Notes: generated from the sequence alone by a model not told the origin. A stretch of DNA of 64,000 nucleotides from Trichococcus patagoniensis (GCF_003051085.1 NZ_QAOM01000008.1:1-64000), one strand, 5' to 3'; counted from the first letter of the stretch, positions 18,528-30,029 are shown. A program made the numbers and translations.

Positions 18528-19838
18528 ATGACAACGAAAACAGTTACCGTAATCGGTGCCGGTTTGGCCGGAAGCGAGGCGGCTTTTCAAATAGCGGAGC
18601 AAGGCATCCACGTCGATCTCTATGAGATGAGACCGAAAAAGATGACGCCTGCCCACCATACTTCAGGTTTCGCGGAATTGGTCTGCACCAATTCCCTGCG
18701 GGGGAACCAAGTCACGAACGCCGCGGGATTGATAAAGGAAGAAATGCGTCATCTGAATTCCTTGATTATCAGAGCGGCCGATGCGACCGCTCTGCCGGCG
18801 GGTGGCGCACTGGCTGTCGATCGCGACAATTTTTCAGCCTATGTGACGAAAGCATTGGAAGGCCATCCCAATATCACGATCCATCTGGATGAACTGACGG
18901 CATTGCCGGAAGGGATCTCGGTGGTAGCGACCGGCCCTTTGACTTCGGAACCAATGAGCCAATCAATCCAAAATTTTATCGAGATGGAAGGGCTGTACTT
19001 CTATGATGCCGCCGCACCAGTGCTGGAAAAAGACAGCATCAATATGGAAAAGGTATACCTGAAGTCGCGTTACGACAACGGCGAAGCCGCCTACTTGAAC
19101 TGCCCGATGTCAAAAGCGGAATTCGAATCGTTCTATCGCGAACTGATCGTTGCTGAAGTGGCCCCTCTGAAGGAATTCGAGGAGGAAAAGTACTTCGATG
19201 GCTGCATGCCGTTCGAAGTTATGGCCTCAAAAGGCGAAAAAACGCTGCTGTTCGGTCCGATGAAGCCGGTCGGACTGGAAGACCCGAAGACCGGAAAGAT
19301 TCCATACGCAGTTGTGCAGCTCCGTCAGGACAATGCTGCCGGCTCCTTATACAACATCGTCGGGTTCCAGACGCACCTGAAATGGGGAGAGCAGAAGCGG
19401 ATTCTGCAGATGATCCCGGGACTGGAAAATGCTGAAATCGTGCGTTATGGTGTTATGCACAGGAATACGTTCCTTAACTCTCCGAAAATTCTGCGCTCCA
19501 CCTATCAGAGCCAAAAACGCGATGATCTGTTCTTCGCTGGCCAGATGACCGGCGTGGAAGGATATGTCGAGAGTGCCGCCAGCGGTTTGCTGGCGGGCCT
19601 TAATGCTGCCAGAATGGCGAATGGACAGGAATGTGTCGTCTTCCCGAAAGAAACGATGATTGGTGCCATGTCGCACTACATAACGAACACCGACAGCAAG
19701 CACTTCCAACCGATGAACGCCAACTTCGGCATAATCGAACCGTTAGGCGGCAAGAAAATCCGTGATAAACAGCTTAAAAACCAAATGATAGCCGATAAAG
19801 CGTTGGCTGCCTTGGACGAATTCGTGCAAACGATTTAA
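18528..19838 (+). CDS. trmFO: tRNA (uracil-54) methyltransferase, folate/FAD-dependent
   Basis: Methylates U54 of the tRNA T-loop using methylene-tetrahydrofolate and FADH2, instead of the SAM-dependent TrmA of enterics. The 436-residue product opens with the FAD-binding [19 protein letters not shown], followed by the family signature [15 protein letters not shown] precedes the ATG, 17 nt after topA. It is followed after 18 nt by the terminator-like hairpin that overlaps the xerC start. Confidence 0.96.
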   Translation: MTTKTVTVIGAGLAGSEAAFQIAEQGIHVDLYEMRPKKMTPAHHTSGFAELVCTNSLRGNQVTNAAGLIKEEMRHLNSLIIRAADATALPAGGALAVDRDNFSAYVTKALEGHPNITIHLDELTALPEGISVVATGPLTSEPMSQSIQNFIEMEGLYFYDAAAPVLEKDSINMEKVYLKSRYDNGEAAYLNCPMSKAEFESFYRELIVAEVAPLKEFEEEKYFDGCMPFEVMASKGEKTLLFGPMKPVGLEDPKTGKIPYAVVQLRQDNAAGSLYNIVGFQTHLKWGEQKRILQMIPGLENAEIVRYGVMHRNTFLNSPKILRSTYQSQKRDDLFFAGQMTGVEGYVESAASGLLAGLNAARMANGQECVVFPKETMIGAMSHYITNTDSKHFQPMNANFGIIEPLGGKKIRDKQLKNQMIADKALAALDEFVQTI

Positions 19839-19853
19839 GTTCGTCAGCTTACA

Positions 19854-19882
19854 TTGAAATCTCTCCAACATTGTGATAAATT
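19854..19882 (+). promoter_or_regulatory. Candidate internal promoter for xerC-hslVU-codY
   Basis: TTGAAA (19854-19859), exactly 17 bp and TAAATT (19877-19882). Its predicted start near 19889 falls inside the loop of the following hairpin, so RNA made from it would lack the 5' arm and leave the xerC ribosome site open. Confidence 0.45.
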
Positions 19883-19909
19883 TATTCATAAGATGTTGGA
19901 GGGATTTTT
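19857..19909 (+). promoter_or_regulatory. Terminator-like hairpin containing the xerC ribosome site
   Basis: AAATCTCTCCAACAT (19857-19871) pairs with ATGTTGGAGGGATTT (19893-19907) over 15 bp with one G-U pair; the loop is 21 nt and the 3' arm runs into a T tract. The 3' arm contains GGAGGG, the Shine-Dalgarno of xerC, whose TTG start follows directly. It can act as the trmFO terminator and as a lock on xerC translation in read-through RNA. Confidence 0.7.
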
Positions 19910-20836
19910 TTGTCTAATCAAGAATTAATCGATCGATTCATAAACTATTTGGCAATTGAACGGCGCTATTCCGACGAAACGGTCAAAGCCTATCTGTTTG
20001 ACCTGAAAAAATTCGAATCCTTTCTCGAAGAAAGTGGAACCAGCGACTTGATGGCGGTACAATTGTACGACGTTCGCCTGTATCTGAGTTTTTTGGATGA
20101 ACAAAAACTGAGCCGAAACACCATTTCGCGCACGTTGTCGAGCTTGAGGGGGTTCTATCATTTCCTGATCCGCAACGACCTTCTTGATGAAAACCCTTTA
20201 TCCTATATCTCTTTCAAGAAAAAGCAGCTGCGTCTGCCTCAGTACCTGTACGAAGAAGAATTGGAAAAACTCTTGCGCGCAGCCGAAGGGACCGAAATAC
20301 TGGACTATCGGAACCGGGCGTTGGTGGAATTGTTGTATGCGACCGGAATCCGCGTCAGCGAATGCAAGAACATCAAGTTGCAGGATATTTCCTTCGACCT
20401 GGGCGTCATTCTGATTTTCGGTAAAGGGAATAAAGAGCGCTATGTGCCGTTCGGGCATTATGCTGCCGCAGCAATCCAGGAGTATCTGGAAATGACTCGG
20501 TCGGAATTGATGTCAAAACACCAACGCAGCCATGACCATCTCTTTGTGAATCGCTTGGGCGATCCGCTCACGGCAGGCGGCATTGAATACATACTGAAAC
20601 AGATCATGAAAAAAACCGGCTTGACCGGGACGTTGCATCCGCATATGCTGCGGCACACCTTTGCAACCGATATGCTGAATAACGGAGCGGATATGCGGAC
20701 CGTTCAGGAGCTTTTGGGCCATGCCAGTCTGTCATCCACTCAAATATACACACACGTAACGAAAGACGCCCTACAACGGAACTACAATCAATTCCATCCG
20801 CGGGCAAAACGGGACAGCAAGAAACAGGGGGAATAA
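19910..20836 (+). CDS. xerC: Tyrosine recombinase XerC (CodV)
   Basis: Resolves chromosome dimers at dif together with XerD. The 308-residue protein has the N-terminal SAM-like DNA-binding domain (about 1-90) and a catalytic domain with ATGIRVSE (Arg), GKGNKERYVPF (Lys), HPHMLRHTFATDM (His, Arg), LLGHASLSSTQIYTHV (His and the nucleophile Tyr). The start is TTG at 19910, 6 nt after GGAGGG. The gene order xerC-hslV-hslU-codY equals codV-clpQ-clpY-codY of Bacillus, which is why I call it XerC rather than XerD. Confidence 0.93.
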   Translation: MSNQELIDRFINYLAIERRYSDETVKAYLFDLKKFESFLEESGTSDLMAVQLYDVRLYLSFLDEQKLSRNTISRTLSSLRGFYHFLIRNDLLDENPLSYISFKKKQLRLPQYLYEEELEKLLRAAEGTEILDYRNRALVELLYATGIRVSECKNIKLQDISFDLGVILIFGKGNKERYVPFGHYAAAAIQEYLEMTRSELMSKHQRSHDHLFVNRLGDPLTAGGIEYILKQIMKKTGLTGTLHPHMLRHTFATDMLNNGADMRTVQELLGHASLSSTQIYTHVTKDALQRNYNQFHPRAKRDSKKQGE

Positions 20837-20839
20837 CAT

Positions 20840-21364
20840 ATGACAACAATCTGTGCAGTGCAGCACAACGGACGTTCAGCCATGGCGGGGGACGGCCAGG
20901 TGACGATGGGCGAATCCGTCATCATGAAAGGGACCGCCAAAAAAATCAGACGCATCTATCATGATGAAGTCATCGTCGGCTTCGCAGGCGGCGTAGCTGA
21001 CGCTTTCACCCTTGAAGACAAATTTGAGGAGAAACTCAATCAATACAAGGGCAACCTGATGCGCGCTTCCATCGAGGTGGCCAAGGAATGGCGCGGCGAC
21101 CGTGCCCTTCAGAAGTTGGAGGCGTTGCTGATCGTCATGAACAAGGAGCAGATGTTGCTTGTTTCCGGGAGCGGAGAAGTCATCGAACCGGATGATGGGA
21201 TCCTTACGATCGGCTCAGGCGGGAATTATGCCTTGGCTGCAGCAAGAGCCCTAAAAAGAAGAGGCTCCGATCTTTCCGCTAAGGAGATCGCCTACGAAAG
21301 CCTCAAGATTGCCTCAGAAATCTGCGTATTTACTAACGACAACATTATTGTTGAAGAATTTTAG
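20840..21364 (+). CDS. hslV: HslV (ClpQ) protease subunit
   Basis: The peptidase subunit of the HslVU ATP-dependent protease. The 174-residue protein begins [20 protein letters not shown]; removal of Met would expose Thr2 as the N-terminal nucleophile, the standard threonine-protease arrangement. The [14 protein letters not shown] segment is conserved. It starts 3 nt after xerC and ends 16 nt before the hslU ATG, so it is clearly co-transcribed and possibly translationally coupled. Confidence 0.96.
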   Translation: MTTICAVQHNGRSAMAGDGQVTMGESVIMKGTAKKIRRIYHDEVIVGFAGGVADAFTLEDKFEEKLNQYKGNLMRASIEVAKEWRGDRALQKLEALLIVMNKEQMLLVSGSGEVIEPDDGILTIGSGGNYALAAARALKRRGSDLSAKEIAYESLKIASEICVFTNDNIIVEEF

Positions 21365-21380
21365 ATAGGTGGCTAATATA

Positions 21381-22790
21381 ATGAAGGAACAACACAACAG
21401 AACACCCAGAGAAATCGTCAAGGAGCTCGACCGCTATATCATCGGCCAGGATGCTGCCAAAAAAGCGATCGCTGTCGCTTTGCGGAATCGTTACCGGAGA
21501 CAGCAACTGGACGCCGACATGCAAAAAGAAGTGACTCCGAAAAATATCCTGATGATTGGGCCGACCGGAGTAGGGAAGACGGAGCTGACGAGACGCTTGG
21601 CGCTGTTGGTCGAAGCACCCTTTGTTAAGGTGGAGGCAACCAAATTCACGGAAGTCGGCTATGTCGGCCGTGACGTCGAATCGATGGTCCGCGACCTGGT
21701 GGAGAACGCCATCCAGATCGTCGAAAAGCAAAAACGCGGCGACGTGTATGCCAAAGCCTATGAAGCGGCTTTGCAACGCTTGGTCAAAGTCATGAAGCCG
21801 GGGATCAAAAAAGCCAAGCCCAAACAGGAAAGCATGAATGACTGGCAAAATATGTTCAAAAACCTTGGAATGCCTCTGCCGGAAAATCAGGAAGAGGAAA
21901 CCGAAGAAGTGACTGCCGAAATCGCCCAGAGCAGAGCGGAAATCATCGAGCAATTGCGCAAAGGCTTGCTGAATAAACGTGAAGTCTCCATAAAAGTGGA
22001 GGAAAAACAAGCCAATCCATTAGGTGGCGGCGGAAACAACGAACAAATGATGATGCTGCAGTCGGCATTCGAATCCATGACGCCGAAAAAGAAAATCCAG
22101 CGGACACTTTTGGTCGAAGATGCCATCGAGGTGCTCGTACAGGAAGAAACCGACAAACTTGTCAACAAGGATGATATTTCGCAGGAAGCTTTGAAGTTGG
22201 CTGAAACCAACGGCATCATTTTCATCGATGAAATCGACAAGATCACTTCCAAGTCACAAAACACAGGCGAAGTGTCGCGGGAAGGTGTGCAACGGGATAT
22301 CCTTCCGATCGTCGAAGGCAGCCAAGTTTCCACTAAGTATGGGACTATCCAAACGGATCATATCTTGTTCATAGCATCCGGCGCGTTCCACGTTTCCAAG
22401 CCAAGCGATCTGATCCCGGAGCTGCAAGGACGTTTCCCGATCCGGGTGGAATTGAACGACCTCACGGAAGATGATTTCGTCCGCATCCTTACAGAGCCCA
22501 ATAACGCGATGCTGAAGCAATACATCGCGCTGTTGGCAACGGAGGACGTCAACATCACCTTCACGCAGGAAGCCATCCGGAAAATGGCCGTCATCGCGAC
22601 AGAAGTCAACCAGGAAACCGATAATATCGGTGCCAGAAGGCTGCACACGATCATGGAAAAACTGCTGGAAGATCTGTTGTTTGAAGCTTCCGAAATTCCC
22701 GGTACAGATATCACGATAACGGAACATTATGTGGATGAAAAACTTGAGAAAATTGTAGAAAACAAAGATTTAAGAAGATATATCCTTTAA
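21381..22790 (+). CDS. hslU: HslU (ClpY) ATPase subunit
   Basis: The AAA+ unfoldase that feeds HslV. The 469-residue protein has Walker [11 protein letters not shown], Walker [11 protein letters not shown], an intermediate I-domain (about residues 110-230) and the C-terminal LRRYIL tail that docks into HslV. I chose the ATG at 21381 because AGGTGG lies 8 nt upstream; a GTG at 21369 overlaps that site. It belongs to the xerC-hslV-hslU-codY operon. Confidence 0.96.
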   Translation: MKEQHNRTPREIVKELDRYIIGQDAAKKAIAVALRNRYRRQQLDADMQKEVTPKNILMIGPTGVGKTELTRRLALLVEAPFVKVEATKFTEVGYVGRDVESMVRDLVENAIQIVEKQKRGDVYAKAYEAALQRLVKVMKPGIKKAKPKQESMNDWQNMFKNLGMPLPENQEEETEEVTAEIAQSRAEIIEQLRKGLLNKREVSIKVEEKQANPLGGGGNNEQMMMLQSAFESMTPKKKIQRTLLVEDAIEVLVQEETDKLVNKDDISQEALKLAETNGIIFIDEIDKITSKSQNTGEVSREGVQRDILPIVEGSQVSTKYGTIQTDHILFIASGAFHVSKPSDLIPELQGRFPIRVELNDLTEDDFVRILTEPNNAMLKQYIALLATEDVNITFTQEAIRKMAVIATEVNQETDNIGARRLHTIMEKLLEDLLFEASEIPGTDITITEHYVDEKLEKIVENKDLRRYIL

Positions 22791-22862
22791 GCATAAAAAA
22801 ATCCCCTTTAGGTTGGATGAACCTTGCGGATATTTTCTGATGGATGATCGTAGGGGGAAAAC

Positions 22863-23681
22863 ATGGACGAATTATTAGAAAAGTTGAGAAGAATCAACTA
22901 CATGCTGCAAAAAGAAGGGGGCTTCGTTGCTGTCAGCGACGAAGCGACGGCCTTGCCTTTTACGGAAATGGCGAGCGTGCTCGGCGACATACTGAGCGCC
23001 AACACGTATCTGATTGATCTGTCCGGCAATTTACTGGGCTACAGCGAAGCGACCAATATCAACAATGCCCGCATCAAACAAATGCTGGAGGACAAGAAAT
23101 TTCCGGAGCAGTATGCCCACAATCTGTCTGCGTTGTTGCAGACGACCGCGAACATCGGCATCGAATCTGATTTTACGGCCTTTCCGATCGAGAGCAGGGA
23201 CTTGTTCATTACGGGTGTCACAACGATCGTTCCGATTTTTGCTTCCGGCAAGCGCTTGGGGAGCTTGGTTTTGGCGCGATTGTTTCCCGTTTTTGACAGT
23301 AGCGATCTGATCCTTGCCGAACATGGTGCCACCGTTATCGGCATTGAATTGCTGCATGCCATCAATTTGCGCATGCAAGAGGCAACGCGCGTGACCACAC
23401 TGGTCCAGGTCGCCATAAAATCGCTGTCTTTCAGCGAAATGGAGGCGGTCAAAGCGATTTTTGAGACTTTTCCATCCTTGGAGGAACGCATCACCGCATC
23501 AAAAATAGCGGCAGAAAAAAATATAACCCGTTCCGTCATTGTGAATGCCTTAAGAAAACTGGAATCAGCCGGTATTCTCGAGACGAGATCGCTCGGTATG
23601 AAGGGAACCTTCATCAGAGTCGTTTCTGCAGAATTGCTTGATGCTTTAAAAAGGGCTTTGTATCCAAAAAATGATCAGTAA
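22863..23681 (+). CDS. codY: Global nutritional regulator CodY
   Basis: A GTP- and branched-chain-amino-acid-sensing repressor that adjusts amino acid synthesis and peptide uptake in Firmicutes. The protein has 272 residues, slightly longer than the usual 259-261. An N-terminal GAF ligand domain (about 1-160) is followed by a winged helix-turn-helix containing ITRSVIVNALRKLESAGILE and SLGMKGTFI, almost identical to known CodY. AGGGGG precedes the ATG. It is the last gene of the xerC-hslVU operon. Possible targets in this window are ilvBNCA and the opp locus. Confidence 0.97.
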   Translation: MDELLEKLRRINYMLQKEGGFVAVSDEATALPFTEMASVLGDILSANTYLIDLSGNLLGYSEATNINNARIKQMLEDKKFPEQYAHNLSALLQTTANIGIESDFTAFPIESRDLFITGVTTIVPIFASGKRLGSLVLARLFPVFDSSDLILAEHGATVIGIELLHAINLRMQEATRVTTLVQVAIKSLSFSEMEAVKAIFETFPSLEERITASKIAAEKNITRSVIVNALRKLESAGILETRSLGMKGTFIRVVSAELLDALKRALYPKNDQ

Positions 23682-23717
23682 GAAAAATGGTGTAAAGCCA
23701 AACTAGGGGGAAATATC

Positions 23718-24590
23718 ATGGAGTTTGTAATCGAAAATCGGCACCTTAAGGTAACCGTAAAAGATAAAGGTGCAGAAATAACCAGTGTAATCGCGAAGAA
23801 AACCGGTATCGAATATATTTGGCAGGCTGATGAAAAAGTTTGGAACAGACATGCGCCGATCCTGTTCCCTTTTGTTGGACGCCTGAAGGATGATACATTC
23901 CGACATAACGATAAAACTTACACAATGGGGCAACACGGATTTGCGCGCGATTCGAAATTTTCGGTGCATGAGCGTTTGACCGACAGCATTACCTTCATCC
24001 TTGCGCCGAATGGTGATTTCAAAGATGTTTATCCATTTCTGTTTGAATTGCAGTTGACTTATCAATTGTTCGAGAGCCAATTGTCGATCAGCTACAAAGT
24101 GAAGAACCTTGATGCAAACAAGATGTATTTCTCGATCGGCGGACACCCGGGTTTTAATGTGCCATTGACGGAAGGGGAAACATTCGAGGATTACTACATC
24201 AAAATGACTCCGGAAACTTCCCGCCAACGCTTGTTCCTTGATGGGCCTTACCTCGCAACTGACAAAACGGTTGAAGTGGAGCAGAACAAATTCCCATTGC
24301 AAAGGGATCTCTTCCTGAATGATGCTATCATTTTCAAAACGCCGGAACCGACAACCGTGACGCTGGCTTCCGATAAAAGTGAGCATGGGGTCACGATGTC
24401 CTATAAAGATTTCGAATACTTGGGCATCTGGACGAAGCCTCAGGAAGACGCCACTTATGTTTGTTTGGAACCTTGGTGCGGACTTGCTGACCGGTCGGAT
24501 TCGGACGGGGAGCTGGAACGGAAAACAGCCATCCAATCGCTTGAACCCGGGAATAAACGGTATTATGTCCATCGGGTCGATTTCTTTTAA
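23718..24590 (+). CDS. Aldose 1-epimerase family protein (LacX-like)
   Basis: A 290-residue protein of the galactose mutarotase-like fold. HAPILFPFVGRLKDD, TYTMGQHGFARDSKF and SIGGHPGFNVPL resemble the LacX/YeaD-type aldose epimerase branch, with the catalytic-type His in the GQHGFARD motif. Members interconvert anomers of sugars or sugar phosphates; the substrate here is unknown. GGGGG precedes the ATG and it begins 36 nt after codY with no terminator between, so it may be co-transcribed. There is no sugar operon nearby. Confidence 0.85.
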   Translation: MEFVIENRHLKVTVKDKGAEITSVIAKKTGIEYIWQADEKVWNRHAPILFPFVGRLKDDTFRHNDKTYTMGQHGFARDSKFSVHERLTDSITFILAPNGDFKDVYPFLFELQLTYQLFESQLSISYKVKNLDANKMYFSIGGHPGFNVPLTEGETFEDYYIKMTPETSRQRLFLDGPYLATDKTVEVEQNKFPLQRDLFLNDAIIFKTPEPTTVTLASDKSEHGVTMSYKDFEYLGIWTKPQEDATYVCLEPWCGLADRSDSDGELERKTAIQSLEPGNKRYYVHRVDFF

Positions 24591-24637
24591 TTCAGTCGTC
24601 AGCCAAGCCAGGCAGCGTTTGTCTTTGGAACTGATAA

Positions 24638-24686
24638 AAGGCGGGGCCGTAAATCAACGATGATTTACGGCCCCGCCTTATTTTGT
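24638..24686. terminator. Bidirectional terminator between the epimerase gene and plsY
   Basis: A perfect 19-bp stem (24638-24656 with 24661-24679) around an ACGA loop, core GGCGGGGCCG / CGGCCCCGCC, has a T-rich tail on the plus side and short A runs on the other side. It separates convergent genes. Confidence 0.93.
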
Positions 24687-24688
24687 TA

Positions 24689-25291
24689 TTATTCTTTAGC
24701 GCTCTTCGATTTGTAGCCGAAAGGCACTTTGCTTTCCGTTCCATTTCTGATCCGGTAAATATTGGAACGATGGCGATAGATGATGAAGATCGTCAAAAGG
24801 ATCGTAACGAGCGTCAATGGCCAATCCTTAAAAAAGAAGGAAAGAGCTACCGCCGTAAAACAGACCAAGATGCTGGATAAGCTGACCATTCTGGAGAAGT
24901 ACAGGTAGATGATGAAAGCGACGACTGCTTCCCCAAAAAAAAGCGGATTGTAGGCCAACAGGATACCCGCGCTGGTGGCAACGGCTTTGCCGCCTTTGAA
25001 TCCGGCAAAAAGGGGGTACGTATGCCCTAAGGCTGCAACAACCCCGGCCAATAGGGGATGGATTTCGACTCCCAGCCAGATCGGCAATAAGGTTGCCGCC
25101 GAGCCTTTGAGCAGGTCCATGATCAGGACGATGATGCCGGCTTTTTTTCCTAATACGCGGAAGGTGTTGGTAGTTCCGCTGTTTCCGCTGCCGTATTTGC
25201 GGATGTCTGTTTGATAAAAATATTTTCCGATCCAAATGCCTGACGGGATGGAACCCAAAAGATAGGCCAGGACGATGACGATTGCTGTCAT
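24689..25291 (-). CDS. plsY: Glycerol-3-phosphate acyltransferase PlsY
   Basis: A membrane enzyme that transfers the acyl group from acyl-phosphate to glycerol-3-phosphate, the first step of phospholipid synthesis with PlsX. The 200-residue protein starts [18 protein letters not shown] and has the family motifs [15 protein letters not shown] and [15 protein letters not shown]; about five membrane helices are visible. I chose this ATG because AGGAGTG is just upstream; an in-frame upstream ATG would add 17 unlikely residues. It is divergent from parE, an arrangement common in Firmicutes. Confidence 0.95.
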   Translation of the reverse strand: MTAIVIVLAYLLGSIPSGIWIGKYFYQTDIRKYGSGNSGTTNTFRVLGKKAGIIVLIMDLLKGSAATLLPIWLGVEIHPLLAGVVAALGHTYPLFAGFKGGKAVATSAGILLAYNPLFFGEAVVAFIIYLYFSRMVSLSSILVCFTAVALSFFFKDWPLTLVTILLTIFIIYRHRSNIYRIRNGTESKVPFGYKSKSAKE

Positions 25292-25399
25292 TCTCACTTC
25301 ACTCCTAAGTTGATACTCCAATATAAAACAATTCCAGTTCATTTTACCATTTTATCCCCGTTTTTCCTATAGGAGGCAAAATTCCGGCTCGTTTTTTAT

Positions 25400-25417
25400 A
25401 CTTTCCAAAGTGAAAGT
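25400..25417. promoter_or_regulatory. Inverted repeat between plsY and parE
   Basis: ACTTTC-N6-GAAAGT lies in the divergent plsY/parE promoter region, just upstream of a possible -10 (TATGAT, 25425-25430) for parE. It could be an operator, but six-base arms in AT-rich DNA may be chance. Confidence 0.25.
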
Positions 25418-25473
25418 TATACAGTATGATAGAATAGATGTTCGGTTCAGAACAGAGATGAAGGAGTTTTTTT

Positions 25474-27543
25474 ATGGCACAAAATAAAGAGAATAAATAC
25501 AATGATGATTCCATTCAAGTGTTGGAAGGGCTTGAAGCAGTCAGAAAACGGCCGGGGATGTATATCGGTTCGACTGATGCCCGCGGATTGCATCATTTAG
25601 TATATGAGATAGTCGATAATGCGGTTGATGAAGCCTTGTCAGGTTATGCAGATAAGATCGACATCACGATCCATGAAGACCAAAGTATCAGTGTCAAAGA
25701 CAATGGCCGCGGCATGCCGACCGGTTTGCACGCTTCAGGGGTGCCCACCATCCAAGTCATTTTCACAGTGCTGCACGCCGGAGGGAAATTCGGCCAAGGC
25801 GGCTACAAAACTTCTGGAGGTCTTCACGGAGTGGGCGCGAGTGTCGTCAATGCCCTGTCCAAATGGCTGGAAGTGTCGGTCATCCGCGAGAGCACAATCT
25901 ATTCAATGAAATTTAAGGATGGCGGAAAACCCGCCAGCAAATTGACCAAAGCAAAAAGCACCGCAAAAGCATCCGGCTCTTTGATTCATTTTTTGCCGGA
26001 CAAAGAAGTTTTCGGCACAGCGCAGCTGTCCTACGATGTGTTGGCGGAACGGTTCCGGGAATCTGCCTTTCTGTTGAAAGGCTTAACCATCACGTTGAAA
26101 GATGAACGGACCGAACAAAGCGATACTTTTTTCTTCGAAGAAGGGATCAAGGAATTCGTTGCTTACTTAAATGAAGAAAAGGATACGTTGCACGATATCG
26201 TGTATTTCAGCGGGGAAGCCGACGGGATCGAAATCGAGTTCTCCTTCCAGTACAACGACGGCTATTCGGAGACGATCCTGTCTTTCGTCAACAACGTCCG
26301 CACGAAAGACGGCGGGACACACGAGACTGGTGCAAAGACAGCCATCACCAAAGCCTTCAATGAATACGCGAGAAAAATGAACCTGATCAAAGAGAAGGAA
26401 AAGAATCTTGAAGGCAGCGATGTCCGTGAAGGCCTTTCGGCAGTGTTGTCCCTGCGCGTACCGGAGAATCTGCTCCAATTCGAAGGCCAGACGAAGGAAA
26501 AATTAGGCACGCCGCAAGCGCGGGCAGCCGTTGATGGACTGATCAGCGAAAAATTGAGCATTTACTTGACAGAAAATGGCGAAATAGCCCAAATGCTTTC
26601 CAGAAAATCACTTAAAGCCCGAGAGGCCAGAAATGCAGCGCGTAAAGCCCGTGAAGAGACACGAAACGGCAAAAAACGCCAAAAAAACGAATCGCTGTTG
26701 TCCGGCAAGCTGACGCCTGCGCAAAGCAAAAACCCGAAAAAGAACGAACTGTATCTGGTCGAGGGTGATTCCGCCGGCGGGTCCGCCAAACAAGGGCGCG
26801 ACCGCAAGTTCCAGGCGATACTCCCGTTGCGTGGGAAAGTCATCAATACAGAACGCGCGAGCATGCAGGATATATTGAAGAATGAGGAAATCAACACGAT
26901 CATCTACACAGTCGGTGCAGGGGTCGGAGCAGATTTCGAGATCGAGGATTGCAATTACGACAAAATCATCATCATGACGGATGCGGACACGGACGGTGCG
27001 CATATTCAGATTTTGTTGCTGACTTTCTTTTACCGTTACATGAAACCGTTGCTGGAAGCCGGAAAAATTTATCTGGCGCAACCGCCCCTATACAAAGTAT
27101 CCAAGGGTTTCGGTAAGAATGAAAAAATCCAGTACGCATGGACCGAAAAAGAACTGCAGGAAAAAATCGACATCATCGGTAAAGGCTATATCCTGCAACG
27201 TTACAAAGGGCTCGGGGAAATGAACGCGGATCAGCTTTGGGATACCACGATGGATCCTGAAACCAGGACGTTGATCCGGGTGCTCATCGATGACAAGGCC
27301 CAAGCGGAGCGCCGGGTCACGACACTTATGGGGAACAAAGTCGAACCGCGAAGGAAATGGATCGAGAAGCATGTCGAGTTTTCGATGTCCGATAATAAGA
27401 GCATTCTGGAGGAAGACATTGCACCAGCGTCCGATAGTGGGGAGGCGCATCTGCAGGAGAAAGTGAAGAAGGAATCTTCGGATCAGCAGACCGCTCATGA
27501 CATGGAGCAAATTTCGTTAGATTTTGAAAGTGGTGAACTATAG
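25474..27543 (+). CDS. parE: DNA topoisomerase IV subunit B
   Basis: The ATPase subunit of topoisomerase IV, which decatenates daughter chromosomes. The 689-residue protein has the GHKL ATPase motifs [14 protein letters not shown] and DNGRGMPTG, the transducer region, and a TOPRIM domain with [15 protein letters not shown] and DADTDGAH. I call it ParE rather than GyrB because it is directly followed by parC and sits next to plsY, as in other Firmicutes. GAAGGAG precedes the ATG. The stop overlaps the parC start by one base. Confidence 0.94.
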   Translation: MAQNKENKYNDDSIQVLEGLEAVRKRPGMYIGSTDARGLHHLVYEIVDNAVDEALSGYADKIDITIHEDQSISVKDNGRGMPTGLHASGVPTIQVIFTVLHAGGKFGQGGYKTSGGLHGVGASVVNALSKWLEVSVIRESTIYSMKFKDGGKPASKLTKAKSTAKASGSLIHFLPDKEVFGTAQLSYDVLAERFRESAFLLKGLTITLKDERTEQSDTFFFEEGIKEFVAYLNEEKDTLHDIVYFSGEADGIEIEFSFQYNDGYSETILSFVNNVRTKDGGTHETGAKTAITKAFNEYARKMNLIKEKEKNLEGSDVREGLSAVLSLRVPENLLQFEGQTKEKLGTPQARAAVDGLISEKLSIYLTENGEIAQMLSRKSLKAREARNAARKAREETRNGKKRQKNESLLSGKLTPAQSKNPKKNELYLVEGDSAGGSAKQGRDRKFQAILPLRGKVINTERASMQDILKNEEINTIIYTVGAGVGADFEIEDCNYDKIIIMTDADTDGAHIQILLLTFFYRYMKPLLEAGKIYLAQPPLYKVSKGFGKNEKIQYAWTEKELQEKIDIIGKGYILQRYKGLGEMNADQLWDTTMDPETRTLIRVLIDDKAQAERRVTTLMGNKVEPRRKWIEKHVEFSMSDNKSILEEDIAPASDSGEAHLQEKVKKESSDQQTAHDMEQISLDFESGEL

Positions 27544-30005
27544 TGGATAATCTGGAAATTAAAGAGCTGATGCTTGAAAACGTAATGGGGGACCGCTTCG
27601 GGCGATACTCGAAGTACATCATCCAGGATCGTGCTTTGCCTGATATCCGCGATGGACTGAAGCCGGTCCAAAGGCGGATCCTGTACGCGATGGATGTTGC
27701 CGGAAACACTTCGGAAAAAGGCTTCCGCAAATCGGCAAAAACAGTCGGGAATGTCATCGGTAATTACCATCCGCATGGCGATTCCAGTGTCTATGAAGCC
27801 ATGGTCCGGTTGAGCCAGGATTGGAAGATGCGGGAAGTATTGGTCGAAATGCACGGAAATAACGGGAGTATGGATGGGGACTCAGCCGCTGCGATGCGGT
27901 ATACCGAGGCCAGATTGTCAAAAATTTCGGCGGAGCTGTTGCGCGACATCGACAAGGAAACGGTAGACTTTGTACTGAACTTCGACGACACCGATCAGGA
28001 GCCGACCGTGCTGCCGGCCAGATACCCGAATCTTTTGGTGAACGGCGCCACCGGTATTTCCGCCGGTTACGCGACCGATATCCCACCGCATAATTTAGGC
28101 GAAGTCATCGATGCGACCTTGCATCTGATCGATCACCCTGAGGCGGAGCTCAAAGCGCTCATGAAATATGTAAAAGGACCCGATTTCCCTACCGGGGCGA
28201 TCATACAGGGCTTGGATGGCCTGAAGGACGCCTATAACACCGGCAAAGGGAAAGTTGTCGTCCGCTCGCGCACTTCCATAGAGAGCATCCGCGGCGGCAA
28301 ACAGCAGATCGTCATTTCGGAAATCCCTTATGACGTCAATAAAGCGACGCTAGTGAAGCGGATGGACGAAATCCGCATCAACCGCAGAATCGAAGGGATC
28401 GCCGAAGTGCGGGATGAATCGGACCGCTCGGGGCTGCAGATCGTCGTCGAATTGAAAAAAGAAGCGAACGCAGAAGGGATCCTCAACTATCTGCTCAAAA
28501 ATACGGATCTGCAAGTGAACTATAACTTCAATATGGTCGCGATCGACGAGCGTCGTCCGATGCAGGTCGGCTTGCACCAAATACTGAAAGCCTATATCCG
28601 TCACCAGAAAATCGTCATCACCCGCCGGACGAATTACAGCCTGAAGAAGGCCGAGACGCGCCTGCATATCGTGGATGCTTTGATCAGAGTCATTTCGATT
28701 CTCGATGAAGTCATCCAATTGATCCGCGACAGTAAAGATAAAAAGGACTCAAAACAAAATCTGATGAAGCAGTATGCTTTTTCGGAACAGCAGTCGGAAG
28801 CGATTGTTTCCCTGCAGCTGTACCGGTTATCCAATACGGATATCACCGCCCTGCAGAACGAAAAATTGGAACTGAATGAGCAGATCGCGACTTACCACGA
28901 AATCCTGAAGCAGGAAAAAACATTGTACGCTGTGATGAAGACAGAACTTGCCTCAGTCAAAAAACAGTACGCGAATCCTCGCCGGACTACGATCCAGCAT
29001 GTAATCGAGGAAATCAAAATCGATACGGAAGTTCTCGTGCCGGTAGAAGAAGTCGTTGTCGTGATCACGAAAGAGGGCTACTACAAGCGCACGAGCCTGC
29101 GCTCTTTCGGAGCCTCGACTATCGAAGAAATCGGATTGCGCGAAGGGGATAAGCCTCTTTTTGTCGGCAAAGCCTCTACGCTTGATGCGATCGTGATGTT
29201 CACCAGCAAGGGAGACTACCTTCACTTCCCGATCCATGAGTTGCCGGAATTGAAATGGAAAGATACGGGGCATCATATCTCGCAGAACATTCCCTTCGCT
29301 CCGGAAGAAAAGATCATCAGCGTAGAAATTCTCCCTAACAACAGCGAACCAACCGGGACAATCCTGTTCGTATCAAAAGAAGGCTACATCAAACAGACAC
29401 TGATGAGCGACTTCCGGACTTTCCGTGGCTACAGAAACAAAAAAGCGGTCGCCATGAAGCTGAAGAGCGATACGGATGCGATTGTCTCCATCCAACGCTT
29501 GGAGGATAAACAAAATTACGAGGTTCTCCTTGTGACGCATTTCGGATTCAGTCTGCGTTACGCCGTGAATGAGGTAGGTATCATCGGAACGCGGGCCAGC
29601 GGAGTCAAATCCATCAATCTGAAGGACGGTGACGTTGTGGTCGGGGGTGCAGCCTTTAAAGAAGGTGATGAGGAATTCCCTGTCCTGGTGATCACGCAAA
29701 GAGGGAACATCAAAAAATTCAAATCCGGCGAAGTCCCGATTTTGGGCCGCGCGAAACGGGGATTGATGCTTCTGAAGGAATTGAAGGCCAAGCCGCACCG
29801 CATCATCTTCATGGATTGTGAATTGTCATTGCCTAACCTTTATGCAATCCGCACCACAGCAGGTAACAGCATCGTGGCGGAAAGCAAAGAAATACCGTTC
29901 AGTCCAAGGTATTCCAACGGCAGCTTTGCAATCAACGAGAAGACGGATGGCGAAGTATCGGACATCGAGAAAGAGTTTGATTTTTCACAAATTAGAATTT
30001 TCTAA
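27543..30005 (+). CDS. parC: DNA topoisomerase IV subunit A
   Basis: The DNA breakage-reunion subunit of topoisomerase IV. The 820-residue protein starts at GTG, one base into the parE stop codon. The active tyrosine is Tyr120 in [12 protein letters not shown]. The quinolone-determining region reads [13 protein letters not shown], with serine and glutamate at the usual positions, which predicts the ordinary target form. A C-terminal beta-pinwheel region with GyrA-box-like repeats follows residue 490. It ends at a strong terminator. Confidence 0.94.
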   Translation: MDNLEIKELMLENVMGDRFGRYSKYIIQDRALPDIRDGLKPVQRRILYAMDVAGNTSEKGFRKSAKTVGNVIGNYHPHGDSSVYEAMVRLSQDWKMREVLVEMHGNNGSMDGDSAAAMRYTEARLSKISAELLRDIDKETVDFVLNFDDTDQEPTVLPARYPNLLVNGATGISAGYATDIPPHNLGEVIDATLHLIDHPEAELKALMKYVKGPDFPTGAIIQGLDGLKDAYNTGKGKVVVRSRTSIESIRGGKQQIVISEIPYDVNKATLVKRMDEIRINRRIEGIAEVRDESDRSGLQIVVELKKEANAEGILNYLLKNTDLQVNYNFNMVAIDERRPMQVGLHQILKAYIRHQKIVITRRTNYSLKKAETRLHIVDALIRVISILDEVIQLIRDSKDKKDSKQNLMKQYAFSEQQSEAIVSLQLYRLSNTDITALQNEKLELNEQIATYHEILKQEKTLYAVMKTELASVKKQYANPRRTTIQHVIEEIKIDTEVLVPVEEVVVVITKEGYYKRTSLRSFGASTIEEIGLREGDKPLFVGKASTLDAIVMFTSKGDYLHFPIHELPELKWKDTGHHISQNIPFAPEEKIISVEILPNNSEPTGTILFVSKEGYIKQTLMSDFRTFRGYRNKKAVAMKLKSDTDAIVSIQRLEDKQNYEVLLVTHFGFSLRYAVNEVGIIGTRASGVKSINLKDGDVVVGGAAFKEGDEEFPVLVITQRGNIKKFKSGEVPILGRAKRGLMLLKELKAKPHRIIFMDCELSLPNLYAIRTTAGNSIVAESKEIPFSPRYSNGSFAINEKTDGEVSDIEKEFDFSQIRIF

Positions 30006-30029
30006 TTAACTGTTATAAACAAAAAGCCA

